Below the pieces are notes generated by a model. It had not been told where the DNA came from, made no database searches, and was given only the letters and a program-made list of their open reading frames with translations. Positions 12,343 through 23,089 of a DNA stretch of 64,000 nucleotides are shown here, in pieces (position 1 is the stretch's first letter; the number at the start of each line of letters is the position of its first letter). The position numbers and the translations under genes were made by a program. The DNA is from Bolinopsis microptera (Eukaryota > Ctenophora > Tentaculata > Lobata > Bolinopsidae): NCBI RefSeq assembly GCF_026151205.1, contig NC_087073.1, positions 22,036,270-22,100,269 of the forward strand. Reading direction: 5' to 3'.

Positions 12343-13149
12343 AGATCTTATTCATATTGTGTATACAGTATAGACATAGTGTGTACTGGGTGGCGCTCAG
12401 TAGTCAGCCTGTCATTCCGCTGAATCTCTATCATCTACATGTTTATGAACAATACATAATACATAATATAAGGGGCCATCTACTTAGGACGTCCGCCAAA
12501 ATTTCAGATTTTCAGACATCCCCCTGTCCGGGTGTTGCTCTAACCAGAGCCCTTTTGCTCGCAGTATATTAATCTACTTGTGAAACAAGCGCGTCACGCA
12601 GTACGCGTATTCACATGGATATGTGAAGTCCGGGTGTGTCCGAATTTTCAAACCCCCCCCCCCCCCTGTGGATCCGAATTCTCCAACCAAAATTGAACGG
12701 AGAATCGTTTTAAATAACCTTATGACTATGATGTATGAGGCACCTCGACAAAAGCTACTCACGCTATTGTGCTAATTGTTATGAAGAAATACGTCAGTAG
12801 CGTTTTTGAGCTTGTTATTCTTTTTGTATAAGTGCATATACTAACTTTGATTCTGAATACATTGCAAAATAATTTATTTCCATTTATATGAAGTTTGAAA
12901 GAAGTTACAGCAATGCGCGCAATTTGGGGAGTATGCTTTTGGCGGAGATATAAGTAACTGCGCCTTGACAATGTCAACATTTCCAAATCGTTGCTCTGCG
13001 AATTAACAAAGCTACTAATCTAGAGCAACGATCTCGTCAGCAACTTCGATGCGAAGTAAGAATAATAAATTGCGCGGCGCGGAAATGGGAATTCTCAGAA
13101 CCTCTAACAGTGAACGAAACTGAAATAAGTATGCGAAAATTCCACTAGG

Positions 13150-14680
13150 AGTAACACTCTATAGCAAACTCACATGGAATGAACACATAAATGCCAATGT
13201 AAAAAAGCCAAAGGCATACTCATGCAATGCAGGAGAGCCATTGGACCAACATGGGGGTTCACCCCCAAGACCATGAAATGGATATATACAGCTGGAGTCA
13301 AACCTTCCTTGACATACGCTGCGAAAATCTGGCTCAATGGTGTGTCCAAAAAACATAACTTAACAATCCTAAGCAGCGTACAACATCTAGGGAATATTCT
13401 CATAACAGGAGGGTAAGTGGTTACCATCAATTCCTGGAGCAGCTCTAGACATCATCACCGGAATCATCCCCATCGCCCTGGTGATTGTCATACGTTGTAT
13501 GACCCGCCGCGCACGAAGTGCGCGGCTCCCCCTGTATCGTCAGGACGATTCACCATAGTGAAACGACCGTGGGGGTCGCAACGTGATACAACCTGGTGAT
13601 AGAAGAGGTAGCAGCAAAAGGAGCTCTTAGACTCAAATCCAACAACCACTAGATATATGATCCGATGGTTAACAAGAAGAACAACCTAACGTAACCACCC
13701 AAACAAAACTTAACGAACAGTTACTAAAAGCTATCAATCTCAATTCTGAAGGGCAAGATCAACATACTACATAACTGAATGTTGACACAGAAATTCCTTG
13801 ACTCTCAGAGTATGAGGAAATCTAGAACGATACCAACAACATACAATGCTACACAGACGGCTCCAAAATGAATGAACAAGTTGGAGCAGGAGTGCACATT
13901 GTGGATAACGACACCCCTCCACGTAATAGGAGTCCTACCAGTACCACCTAGGAACTAACTCAACCGTCTTCAAGGCTGAGACCTTTGCCGTAGCGGCAAA
14001 AATATTACGGGAATCTGGAACCAAAACTAGAAAAATCATCATAAAATGTGATAGCCATAAGCCAGGCGACAATAATGGCAATGAGCAATACCAAAGTCAA
14101 ATCTAAAAGCACCAGCACAGTAATAAGTGAGCTAGCGATGGACAATCAAGTCCTACTATGATGGATAGCTCACAAAGGCTATGATGGTAACGAAAAGGCA
14201 GCTACTCCCAAACAAGGCTCTGATAACTTGGACTCCGCCCAAGTGCTACTACCAGCACTGCGGAGTATAAGTCATCGGAAAATGAGGGAAAGATGTAGAA
14301 CGTTGTCCAACACTCATTTTAAACGAGTATGGACAGTATAACACAAGTTTGCCAGATCAATGCCGAAACTTGGCAAAGAGAGCACAAGAACAGGGACACA
14401 ATTCCTTATTGGACATTGTGAACTAAACTACCATATTAATAAGGTCAAGCCGACAACAGTCCCTAAAACTTGTCCACACTGTCTCATGGAAGAGGAGACA
14501 ATGAACCACTTTATTGGTCAGTGCCCAAAAGTGGTCTTTCCGACGAAGAGGATACTTTGACTCCGTCTACCTTAATCTGACAGACATAGTGGACAAATTC
14601 TCACTACCAAGGATCATCGGCTCCATACAAGCAACAAAACGATTTACTAAATGTGGAGAAAACAAAGTTTAACTTTTTCC
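13150..14680 (+). pseudogene. Degraded LINE: RT C-terminus, RNase H and C-terminal zinc finger
   Basis: Broken plus-strand frames show RT thumb-like sequence (MQCRRAIGPTWGFTPKTMKW at 13222, then GVKPSLTYAAKIW). Next comes an RNase H start (YTDGSK-like, near 13850) and a C-terminal CPHC-x(12)-C motif near 14479-14520. This order matches Jockey-type non-LTR elements with RNase H. Several stops and frameshifts and the nested MITE show it is dead. Its 5' part is missing. Confidence 0.75.
13486..13591. mobile_element. Mutator-like MITE, copy 2 (106 bp), nested in a LINE remnant
   Basis: Reverse-complement relative of the 12230 copy, with the same GCGCAC hairpin. Perfect 9-bp flanking repeats CCTGGTGAT (13477-13485 and 13592-13600) match the target-site length of Mutator-like elements. 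It interrupts a degraded reverse-transcriptase gene, so it inserted after the LINE. Confidence 0.8.
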
Positions 14681-14733
14681 ATTAATAAACATTTTACCGG
14701 GGTAAGCACAGGGCTCCAATGCTCTATCTTACA

Positions 14734-14780
14734 GTGGTCATTATCTATCCTAATAGGATTCCTATAGTGATAATGACCAC
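14734..14780. repeat. Hairpin near the end of the LINE remnant
   Basis: Twelve-base arms GTGGTCATTATC and GATAATGACCAC surround a 23-bp loop that is itself partly symmetric. It lies shortly after the LINE coding remnant and may belong to its 3' end. Confidence 0.55.
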
Positions 14781-14855
14781 AGCTCCCTTCGAAGAAGAAG
14801 GTGTGCAAAGGATTATAAATCGAATGCGAAATGACTAATGAGTAGAGTTGGTAGT

Positions 14856-15837
14856 GAGGAGTGGAGGAGAAGCATCAAACTGGGCTCCATGCTTTGCAGG
14901 AGTGGAGGAGAAGCATCAAACTGGGCTCCATGCTTTGCAGGAGTGGAGGAGAAGCATCAAACTGGGCTCCATGCTTTGCAGGAGTGGAGGATCAAACTGG
15001 GCTCCATGCTTTGCAGTAGTGGAGGAGAAGCATCAAACTGGGCTCCATGCTTTGCAGGAGTGGAGGAGAAGCATCAAACTGGGCTCCATGCTTTGCAGGA
15101 GTGGAGGAGTGGAGGAGAAGCATCAAACTGGGCTCCATGCTTTGCAGGAGTGGAGGAGAAGCATCAAACTGGGCTCCATGCTTTGCAGGAGTGGAGGAGA
15201 AGCATCAAACTGGGCTCCATGCTTTGCAGGAGTGGAGGAGAAGCATCAAACTGGGCTCCATGCTTTGCAGGAGTGGAGGATCAAACTGGGCTCCATGCTT
15301 TGCAGGAGTGGAGGAGAAGCATCAAACTGGGCTCCATGCTTTGCAGGAGTGGAGGAGAAGCATCAAACTGGGCTCCATGCTTTGCAGGAGTGGAGGAGAA
15401 GCATCAAACTGGGCTCCATGCTTTGCAGGAGTGGAGGAGAAGCATCAAACTGGGCTCCATGCTTTGCAGGAGTGGAGGAGAAGCATCAAACTGGGCTCCA
15501 TGCTTTGCAGGAGTGGAGGAGAAGCATCAAACTGGGCTCCATGCTTTGCAGGAGTGGAGGAGAAGCATCAAACTGGGCTCCATGCTTTGCAGGAGTGGAG
15601 GAGAAGCATCAAACTGGGCTCCATGCTTTGCAGGAGTGGAGGATCAATCAAACTGGGCTCCATGCTTTGCAGGAGTGGAGGAGAAGCATCAAACTGGGCT
15701 CCATGCTTTGCAGGAGTGGAGGAGAAGCATCAAACTGGGCTCCATGCTTTGCAGGAGTGGAGGAGAAGCATCAAACTGGGCTCCATGCTTTGCAGGAGTG
15801 GAGGAGAAGCATCAAACTGGGCTCCATGCTTTGCAGT
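14856..15837. repeat. 41-bp minisatellite, about 24 units
   Basis: The unit is GAGGAGAAGCATCAAACTGG followed by GCTCCATGCTTTGCAGGAGTG. A few units lack the GAAGCATC part and one has an extra GAGTG. Because 41 is not divisible by three and no frame has a stop, all three plus frames stay open and each shows the same peptide in rotation. No start context, splice signals or conservation point to a real protein. Confidence 0.93.
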
Positions 15838-16419
15838 AAAGCAGACATTCAGCGTAGGATTAGTTTACTCTAGGCTATGCTGCTTTTAATAAGCAGAATT
15901 GAATTGACGGATTAAAACTTGTGAATCTGACCTCCAGCTCGCCTTTTTTGAAAATTCAAGCAAATCGAGGATGTTTAAAGGGTGCAGGATGTTCAACTCG
16001 TCAAAATACCGGTGGAAATTATTTGGTAGGCCCTAAAATGACTCGCCCAGATCCAGTCTTATCCTTAAATTGAACATAACTCACTAGCTGAAGTAGCACT
16101 GAATTGTCGGATTAAACCTTGACTCTTCAATCTTCACTCTCTAGAGTCTAGACTCCATCAATTACCGTTTCACCATTTCATCGACCTGGATAACCCAGCA
16201 AACCTTACTCGCTCCCACTAAATGACTAAATCGCTCGCCTAAATTTAAAAAAATTCTTGTGAAAAGGTCCTGAGCATTTTACCCTATTATACTGTCATGG
16301 GGGTGATTCGTAATCAGCGTCTAAAAATATATCGATTATTTGGAGCGGCAGAACCCAGAACAGGTGATGAATAAAATTATTTTTTGGGATTTGATATATA
16401 TATATTTAATATTTAATAT
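15838..16419. other. Gene-free AT-rich sequence
   Basis: No splice-bounded coding segment, RNA gene or clear element could be read here. Confidence 0.5.
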
Positions 16420-16487
16420 ATACATAAGTAATGCAAAATTAAATATGTATATATACATATTTAATTTTGCATTACTTATGTATATTC
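16420..16487. repeat. Long perfect AT-rich palindrome
   Basis: Arms containing ACATAAGTAATGCAAAATTA and its complement meet at TATGTATATATACATA, giving more than 60 bp of perfect symmetry. It directly abuts a fold-back family copy. Confidence 0.85.
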
Positions 16488-16655
16488 TTATATTGTAATT
16501 TGACCAAAACCCATAATCATGGGTAGAGTGGACCGCTGCTAGTGTCTCTCTTTCCCAAACAAAAGGAAATGATATTAATTTGAATGACCGTCCGCAAATG
16601 CAAAATGATACCGAGAATGAAATCGGTCGCTCGCTTTTCCCATTCATTTACAATT
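16488..16655. mobile_element. Fold-back repeat family, single arm
   Basis: Contains TTTGACCAAAACCCATAATC, the segment AATGCAAAATGATACCGAGA and CGGTCGCTCGCTTTTCCC. The same sequence recurs at 34436-35085 and 43529-43765 in direct and inverted orientation. No coding capacity. Confidence 0.75.
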
Positions 16656-16726
16656 GATTAAGAAGAACTACCCGAATTATTCGTAAGCCGTCAAATTTTA
16701 TGATTGAAAAATTGGTTTTACTTTTA

Positions 16727-16767
16727 CAACATAATATGAGTACACGTCGTGTACTCATATTATGTTG
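16727..16767. repeat. 41-bp perfect palindrome
   Basis: Arms of 20 bp (CAACATAATATGAGTACACG and its complement) around one central base. Confidence 0.85.
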
Positions 16768-17051
16768 AGCTGTAAAACGATTAGTTTAGCGTCTCTTACT
16801 TAGTTCCAATACAATTCCTGAATTTCTCATTGAATAATTATAAACAGATGTAGTCGCTGGAATTCTGTAAGACAACAATTTCAAGAGTGAAACAACAAAA
16901 GAGACAAACTTTCAAATTGCTAAATTCTAATATTAACCAGAAATAAGAAGATTCAAATTAGTCTTCTTCTTCTTATATATGGTGGCCGGTTTTAATCCTA
17001 AAATCAGGCTGAGGGACTTTTTAGCCGAAACTCTTGACAGCTCCATTCCAT

Positions 17052-18930
17052 TTAGTCAAAATACTCAATTGCCCCATAAGTAACCTCGATCTCACTTACG
17101 GCCACGCCCTTGTAGACTCCAGATATCGTAGCATATGCCTGAGATCCATCATAGTACACCTTCCTGATGGTTGCTGAGTAGGGGATATCAGCTCTGTACT
17201 CGGTACCAACAATGACAGCTGTCATCTTGGATCGTCCCGGTAGTTGCACCCATGCATTGATGCTATCCGTGTGGGTCTTTGTGGTGGTGCTTCCAGTTTC
17301 AAATGTGGAGGTGTTCGAAGCGCTAACTGTTGTCTTTGCGCCTGCTCCTATGATAGGTACTTTTGCCTCGATCTCCACTGCTATGCCCAGTTGGATCGCC
17401 TGACTGTATGTAAAGAGGGTCGATTCAGCTATGGAGTAGGTGATGGTTCTGGTCAATGTTTGCGGTTGATCGGAGAAATTCTCCACAACCGTCGGGCTCA
17501 TCTTAACAGGAGCAGTTTGCTGTCTTTCGCTATTGAGATCGTACTGCACGTTGTACATGTAGATCTTCTCTATAGGTTCCTCTGCCCAGTATGAGTGGTA
17601 CTGCTTGTCCAAGAAGTAAGGAGGGTACCGAGGGTACCGGGAACGGTCACTACCGCGGTAGATTGATACTGCTCCGAACCCTCTCACTGACTGCAAGGAC
17701 CTAGATAATGTTCGAGCCTCGTAGATCGGAACAATAACATTGTCCCTCCCGACGTTTGAGACGTATCTCCAGCTGGAGATACCGCGTAATCCGTATGATC
17801 CGTATTCAGTGCAGTAACTGCTCTTCACACAGTACACGTCACCAATTTGAGGGTAGCTGCCGGAAGTAGCAACACTTCCCAGCGAGACGTACCTCCAAGG
17901 ACAGATCACACTCCATAGTTGTACACCTCTGTTTGCTCCCCAGATCTTTGAGTAGGATTTTGGTGCCCGAACGGAGTCGTCGTTAACGTTTTTTGGCTTC
18001 AGCAGGAACCCTATCCTAGGCTTGCTGTGTGAGGCAACAAAAATATCTCCGATAGGATAATACCCGCTTCTAGATTCAGCTCTCCAGATGGAAAAGTCAG
18101 CATCAGCTCCAGATCCAGCTTCGTTCCAGATCATCTTCAGCTCCCCAACTTCGTACAAGTTTAGTGGTTTGTCATCTTTTATAGTAGGCAGACTCCAAAC
18201 ATCGCGAACATTATTGCCGTCAGCTCTAAGGAGATACGAAGAAGATGGTCTGGAGTATCCATTGACACCAATAAAGGTTCCTGCATCAATTCCAAAAGCG
18301 TCTCCCCCAGCCCTAATGACAGTCCACAAACTAAGGTCAGAATATGCCCCCCAAGCCTTTGCCCCCAAGCCTTTGTCGTTCCAAGTATGTACCGTATCTG
18401 CCTGGACTACGTACTGGTTCTTTACACAACAGTACTTGCTGGAGTCAGGGTGCGTATAATAACTCCCCATTGCAACTCCTCCAAGACAGGTGTATCCAGA
18501 TGGAGCGTTCATCGTGTATATAGCAACGTCAGAATATGGACCACTTCCTGAATATCTCCGCACTCGAGAGAACCTGATCGGGTGACTTAGGGCCCCTGCT
18601 TTCCTCTGTGACACCAACACTGCTTTAGCTGTGGGACGACCCCACCCATCAGTAGCTATATCTCCGAGACTTACCTAGAAAAGTTCTCAGGCTACCACGC
18701 GGAACTGGATCATGAGGAACAAAACGGTCGGATGACAGTCGACTGAGGTCCGCCAATTCAGTGTCTGAGTAAGCGAATGTCGTCTGGTAGTTCCGTACGC
18801 GCCAAACTGCCCCATACCGGTCAGCTTCAGACCCTGCATCAGGCCAGATTCTTTCATAATCATCAGAGTACTTGTAGACAATATCTTGAGCAGCAGTCAC
18901 TGATATCAGTGCTAATGCAAACATAATCAT
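17052..18930 (-). CDS. VPS62-repeat / aerolysin-type protein, two exons
   Basis: Exon 1 is 18675-18930 (ATG 18928-18930) and exon 2 is 17052-18628. A 46-bp phase-1 GT-AG intron (18629-18674) separates them. The joined product is about 610 residues. It begins with a short hydrophobic leader (LALISVTAA), so secretion is likely. Residues of roughly 20-400 hold repeats with W-x-D-x-G-S/L-G-A, D-x-S-I/L-W and P-x-G-Y-x-x-L/I-G signatures, as in VPS62-family proteins. The last 200 residues are rich in alternating Ser/Thr/Val and resemble the aerolysin/ETX-MTX2 fold, which makes beta-barrel pores. A likely role is defence or digestion, but activity cannot be judged from sequence. The frame is intact. 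A Penelope element lies 42 bp upstream of the ATG, probably within the 5' UTR or promoter. Confidence 0.85.
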
Positions 18931-18971
18931 CTTTGTTCTTCAGGTTTCAATCATAAATTCTGAAATGTAAT

Positions 18972-18984
18972 ACATTTATTCGTT
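18972..18984. repeat. 13-bp target-site duplication, left side of the Penelope element
   Basis: ACATTTATTCGTT here is repeated exactly at 23077-23089, bracketing the element. Confidence 0.9.
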
Positions 18985-19129
18985 GATAAAGCTTTCGCTG
19001 ACGTTAAGGAAAGTAGAGATTGTCCAGCAAGGGTGTTAATTAGCCGCAATCCTCCCAAGATAAAATACGTTAGGATCTTAAGATTTTTTAGATATCATTG
19101 AGCATAAGCAGTGATACAACGTATCTCGG

Positions 19130-19191
19130 GATGATCCGCAGAGTCTCGACTAGTTTCGGCTTACCGCCATCAACAGGATCGATGAATCATC
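19130..19191 (-). ncRNA. Hammerhead-ribozyme-like motif, inverted 5' copy
   Basis: Exact reverse-complement counterpart of the pLTR motif in the inverted truncated copy. It could be transcribed only from the minus strand, towards the VPS62/aerolysin-type gene. Confidence 0.5.
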
Positions 19192-19311
19192 TAGCGGGAA
19201 ATTTGAAATCAATTATCAATAAACAACATTCCGAAAGTATAAAAGTAAAATTCAAAAGAAAAAGTCAGTAGGAAAATGTACGAAAATGTACGAAGTAGGT
19301 AATGTAATTTT

Positions 19312-19525
19312 TTACATTACCTACTTCGTACATTTTCCTACTGACTTTCTCTTTTGAATTTTACTTTTATACTTTCGGAATGTTGTTTATTGATAATTGA
19401 TTTCAAATTTCCCGCTAGATGATTCATCGATCCTGTTGATGGCGGTAAGCCGAAACTAGTCGAGACTCTGCGGATCATCCCGAGATACGTTGTATCACTG
19501 CTTATGCTCAATGATATCTAAAAAA
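19312..19525 (+). repeat. Penelope left pLTR
   Basis: Runs from TTACATTACCTACTTCGTAC to ATATCTAAAAAA and is repeated directly at 22863-23076. It contains a hammerhead-like motif at 19418-19479. Confidence 0.88.
19418..19479 (+). ncRNA. Hammerhead-ribozyme-like motif, left pLTR
   Basis: Outer stem GATGATTC (19418-19425) pairs with GGATCATC (19472-19479) with one G-U pair. The core reads CTGTTGA (19433-19439), stem II GGC/GCC with a GGTAA loop, then GAAAC (19452-19456). A minimal stem III, C-TA-G, follows, and then TC; cleavage would fall after C19461. Hammerheads with tiny stem III are known from Penelope pLTRs. The core differs from CTGANGA at one position, and an extra T precedes stem II, so activity is uncertain. 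Confidence 0.6.
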
Positions 19526-19739
19526 TCTTAAGATCCTAACGTATTTTATCTTGGGAGGATTGCGGCTAATTAACACCCTTGCTGGACAATCTCTACTTTC
19601 CTTAACGTCAGCGAAAGCTTTATCAATTTGTTTTGTTCAACAACCAACTCATTTGAGGAAGAGGATTATTCGGTCACACCGACCAGCATCATCTGAACAT
19701 CTAGCGAATACAGAACTCATATCAACAATCAATAACACA

Positions 19740-22676
19740 ATGGCAAACTCTAATCAGTGGGAACGTAAACTCAACCGAAATACTTCGAAACTGACGAACA
19801 GACTGGGACAACTAGAATTATTAAAATCGTGTTCCAACAACAACCTCCCCGATATACTCTCATCAGTGAGACCCAGAATGGGAAAAACGTTCAGCTACCC
19901 CGATTTAACTCAACAGATGGAAGAAGCTCTAAAAGAGGCTAGGAGAACAGCTATCAATCTTGGAATCGCTGAGGCCAACCGTGATATCACGAGAATACGG
20001 GGTGTTGAAAAGCAAATGCTTGAACAAGCTACAGAAGTTTTATCAGAACAGCAGATAATACAACTTAAAAGGAGCATGGATAAAACCCAGTCGACCACCC
20101 ACCAAAAACTCGTAAAGAAACACTCGGCAAAATTTAAGAATAAGAGTGATACTCCTATTTCACCTACTGATCAGCCTCTTTATCAGAAAAGAGCCGAACG
20201 TTCTGCTAGCCAACAGGCGTATAAAAAACGATGCCGGAAACACTACAAACATCGTAAAGCAGCTGAAAAGAAGGAACGTTTGGCTGCTAGACTGAAAACT
20301 ATAGATGACTCCAACATGGTCATAAACTTTTCAGACATCACCCTACCACCAGAAGCGAAGCTGTTCCTTGCCAAAGGCACAGGTTTCGTCAGTACCAGAA
20401 AACCGGATAGGGACAAACTGCACTACGATACCAGGGAGCTGATAAGAAATATAGCATGGAGAGCACATCATAACACGAACAACGATGAGGAAAATCGGGA
20501 AGAGCAAGACACCGTACCTACAGATCTATTTCCTAAAGCACTCTACATCAAGCGCACAGGTTGGCCCCCATTTCAACAACCAGGAATCGAAGAACTGAAA
20601 ACAGAAATGAAACAACTTGTAGATACAATAGTACTGAGCAAACCCACCCCCAACCTGACAAAAGCGGAAACTAGAGGCCAAAACTGGTGTAAGAGCATGA
20701 TGCGCCTTGGTAAATTGGTTTTCACAAGAGCTGATAAAGGAGGAAGTGTCCTTGTGATGAACCCCCAGGATGTGGATAAAGCTATAAGAGCTGAACTTAG
20801 CAAATCAGATGGTTACAGCAGTTTACCAGAAGACCCTAATGATGGAATTCTTAAAAACCAGAAGTTGCTTATTGAAAATCTAATCAATAACGGCTCTTTC
20901 AACAACAAGATTTTAGAAACCATTACGGGGTACACAGAAAGAGGAGGGAAAATGAGAAAAACCTGTTTTAAGACAAGGACAGGAATACCATACCCACTAT
21001 TCAAGATCCACAAACTAGACCCCCAACAAATCCTAGACAGGACCATTCCCCCATCGAGATTAGTACACGCTCTTACCCAATCTCCAACAACCAGGCTTGA
21101 ACAATTCCTTGCTCACCACTTCGGCCAAGTTTCACGTAACTATGCTAGTGATGAATACATCAAGGATACAAACGATTTCCTACACCAAATAAAAGAAGTC
21201 GGAATAGAAGAAGGCGAATTACTCTATACTCTAGACGTGAAAGCCCTTTACCCGAGCATGGACCAGACCATCGTTCTACAGTCAGTCAAAGCAGCACTGG
21301 AAGAGGATAGAACCCTAACCCCTGAAATCAGAAGCGGCATACTCCCATGCATCGAATTCTGTCTTCAAAACTCTACTCTAGAGTACAGAGGCATGTATTT
21401 CAAAGCCATCAAAGGAGTACCAACAGGCGGCTCCATATCTAGACCTTTGGCTGACACATTCCTCAAATTTCTCAAACTACATCTCAAATCTAAAATACCA
21501 GAGTGGGATGTACTCATCAGATTATGGAAAAGGTATATCGACGACATTTTCGGTATATGGAGAGGTACGAAAGAGGAATTTGAGGATTTCGTCTCTAAAC
21601 TCAACAGTGAATCATCAACTTACGGGATAGAGTTCACAGGGGATGGAGGTAGAGAACTAAGCTTCTTGGATGTTAAGGTCAGGATAACAGATCCAGAACA
21701 CGACACACCAGTAACTCTGGCCACCTCTCTGTTCAAGAAACCTACTGATAACAGATCTTTTCTACAGAGGAACAGTCACCATCCTCCTCATGTCTTCAAA
21801 AGCGTTCCTTACTCACAACTTCTAAGAACAAAAACCATATGCTCAGATGAGGACACTTTTATGGAAGCAGCACAAGAGATTATGGGAGACTTCAAGAAAA
21901 GCGGATACAGGGATGCAGAACTTAAGGCAGCATTAACCAAAGCTAGTCTGGTTAACCGGGATCAACGCCTTACACCGAGGGAGAATACCAATGAGTCTAT
22001 GCCAAATAGTGAACACTGCAACTTGATCCTCTCAACACAGTACTGCAAGGAACTCAACGAAATCAGGAGCTTCCTTGAAGATAAGAAACAAACTATTGAG
22101 CATATCATTGGTAAGCAGGTATCCATTACAATAGCTCACAGAAGGGACAACAACATCGCAGATGAAATGTTCAAGAGGCGGAGATTTGCGACAACACCTG
22201 CTGACTCAGCACCCAACTCCATCAATACGGCGGACATAACATCACAAGCTTGCAATAGACCTCGCTGTCTTACATGCAAGCTAACTAGTGGAACAGCAAA
22301 TGGTACTTTGACAGTTAACAAACAGATTATCAGAATTGACATGCGGCTTAACTGTAGTAATGAAAACGTGATTTATGTAGCCCAATGTAAACTGTGCGAT
22401 AGTGGCTTTTATTTCGGCCAAACCTGGTTGACTTTAAGCACACGAATGAACAGCCACAGGGCAGCTTTTAAACCAGGTTGTTACACTAAATCGGCCCTTT
22501 CCATGCACATATCTGAAATGCACCAAGACAAACTTTCTGAGAAATTAAGCAATTTTAATTTGGGTATTATTAAACAATGTAGTAGAGAGGAACTTAACAT
22601 GTTTGAAGATATTTATATCGAGAAATTTAAAGCGAGGATTATTGGGTTAAATAGGAGCAAAGTTACCGGGAATTAG
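19740..22676 (+). CDS. Penelope reverse transcriptase with GIY-YIG endonuclease
   Basis: I chose ATG 19740 (MANSNQWE), the first ATG in the frame, which gives 978 residues and a stop at 22674-22676. The frame is open further upstream but has no earlier ATG. Order: a basic Lys/Arg-rich N-terminus (about 1-230); RT with TRADKGGSVLVM, then YTLDVKALYPSM, then GVPTGGSISRPLAD; the catalytic RYIDDIFGIW near residue 660; and LSFLDVKV. A linker with CNRPRCLTCK precedes a C-terminal GIY-YIG nuclease (VIYVAQCKLC, then FYFGQTWLTLSTRMNSH). The product copies RNA at a nicked target and the nuclease makes the nick. No internal stops, so it is potentially functional. Confidence 0.93.
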   Translation: MANSNQWERKLNRNTSKLTNRLGQLELLKSCSNNNLPDILSSVRPRMGKTFSYPDLTQQMEEALKEARRTAINLGIAEANRDITRIRGVEKQMLEQATEVLSEQQIIQLKRSMDKTQSTTHQKLVKKHSAKFKNKSDTPISPTDQPLYQKRAERSASQQAYKKRCRKHYKHRKAAEKKERLAARLKTIDDSNMVINFSDITLPPEAKLFLAKGTGFVSTRKPDRDKLHYDTRELIRNIAWRAHHNTNNDEENREEQDTVPTDLFPKALYIKRTGWPPFQQPGIEELKTEMKQLVDTIVLSKPTPNLTKAETRGQNWCKSMMRLGKLVFTRADKGGSVLVMNPQDVDKAIRAELSKSDGYSSLPEDPNDGILKNQKLLIENLINNGSFNNKILETITGYTERGGKMRKTCFKTRTGIPYPLFKIHKLDPQQILDRTIPPSRLVHALTQSPTTRLEQFLAHHFGQVSRNYASDEYIKDTNDFLHQIKEVGIEEGELLYTLDVKALYPSMDQTIVLQSVKAALEEDRTLTPEIRSGILPCIEFCLQNSTLEYRGMYFKAIKGVPTGGSISRPLADTFLKFLKLHLKSKIPEWDVLIRLWKRYIDDIFGIWRGTKEEFEDFVSKLNSESSTYGIEFTGDGGRELSFLDVKVRITDPEHDTPVTLATSLFKKPTDNRSFLQRNSHHPPHVFKSVPYSQLLRTKTICSDEDTFMEAAQEIMGDFKKSGYRDAELKAALTKASLVNRDQRLTPRENTNESMPNSEHCNLILSTQYCKELNEIRSFLEDKKQTIEHIIGKQVSITIAHRRDNNIADEMFKRRRFATTPADSAPNSINTADITSQACNRPRCLTCKLTSGTANGTLTVNKQIIRIDMRLNCSNENVIYVAQCKLCDSGFYFGQTWLTLSTRMNSHRAAFKPGCYTKSALSMHISEMHQDKLSEKLSNFNLGIIKQCSREELNMFEDIYIEKFKARIIGLNRSKVTGN

Positions 22677-22862
22677 GTCCGATGTTTGGCGATTTTTACC
22701 CTTTACACTTACACACACTCTCTCTTAGGTTATTAGCAGTAAAGTGTACTTTTTGCTTGCGAACGTGTTTCCTCCTTTTAACTTCCTATCTCAGTTCAGT
22801 CTTACTCTGCACGTTTTGTAGTTGTTTTGGCCCACTCCATGCTTTCACAGTAGTTACCTTAT

Positions 22863-23076
22863 TTACATTACCTACTTCGTACATTTTCCTACTGACTTTT
22901 TCTTTTGAATTTTACTTTTATACTTTCGGAATGTTGTTTATTGATAATTGATTTCAAATTTCCCGCTAGATGATTCATCGATCCTGTTGATGGCGGTAAG
23001 CCGAAACTAGTCGAGACTCTGCGGATCATCCCGAGATACGTTGTATCACTGCTTATGCTCAATGATATCTAAAAAA
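22863..23076 (+). repeat. Penelope right pLTR
   Basis: Direct repeat of 19312-19525, ending exactly at the right 13-bp target duplication. It contains the second plus-strand hammerhead-like motif. Confidence 0.88.
22969..23030 (+). ncRNA. Hammerhead-ribozyme-like motif, right pLTR
   Basis: Same sequence and fold as the left pLTR copy, offset by 3551 bp; predicted cleavage after 23012. Confidence 0.6.
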
Positions 23077-23089
23077 ACATTTATTCGTT

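Larger units (their letters stand above)
18985..23076 (+). mobile_element. Complete Penelope-like retroelement
   Basis: The element lies between identical 13-bp flanks. It consists of an inverted truncated 5' copy (18985-19307), a left pLTR (19312-19525), one long ORF and a right pLTR (22863-23076). The two pLTRs are 214-bp direct repeats 3551 bp apart and nearly identical. The inverted copy reaches into the start of the internal region, making a palindrome of about 640 bp centred near 19308. This inverted-plus-direct terminal layout is typical of Penelope elements. The intact ORF and near-identical repeats point to recent insertion. Confidence 0.93.

Noticed and set aside
14838..15889. Three overlapping plus-strand ORFs of 280-341 codons
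   Set aside because: All three frames give the same peptide in rotation from a 41-bp repeat. No splice or start evidence.
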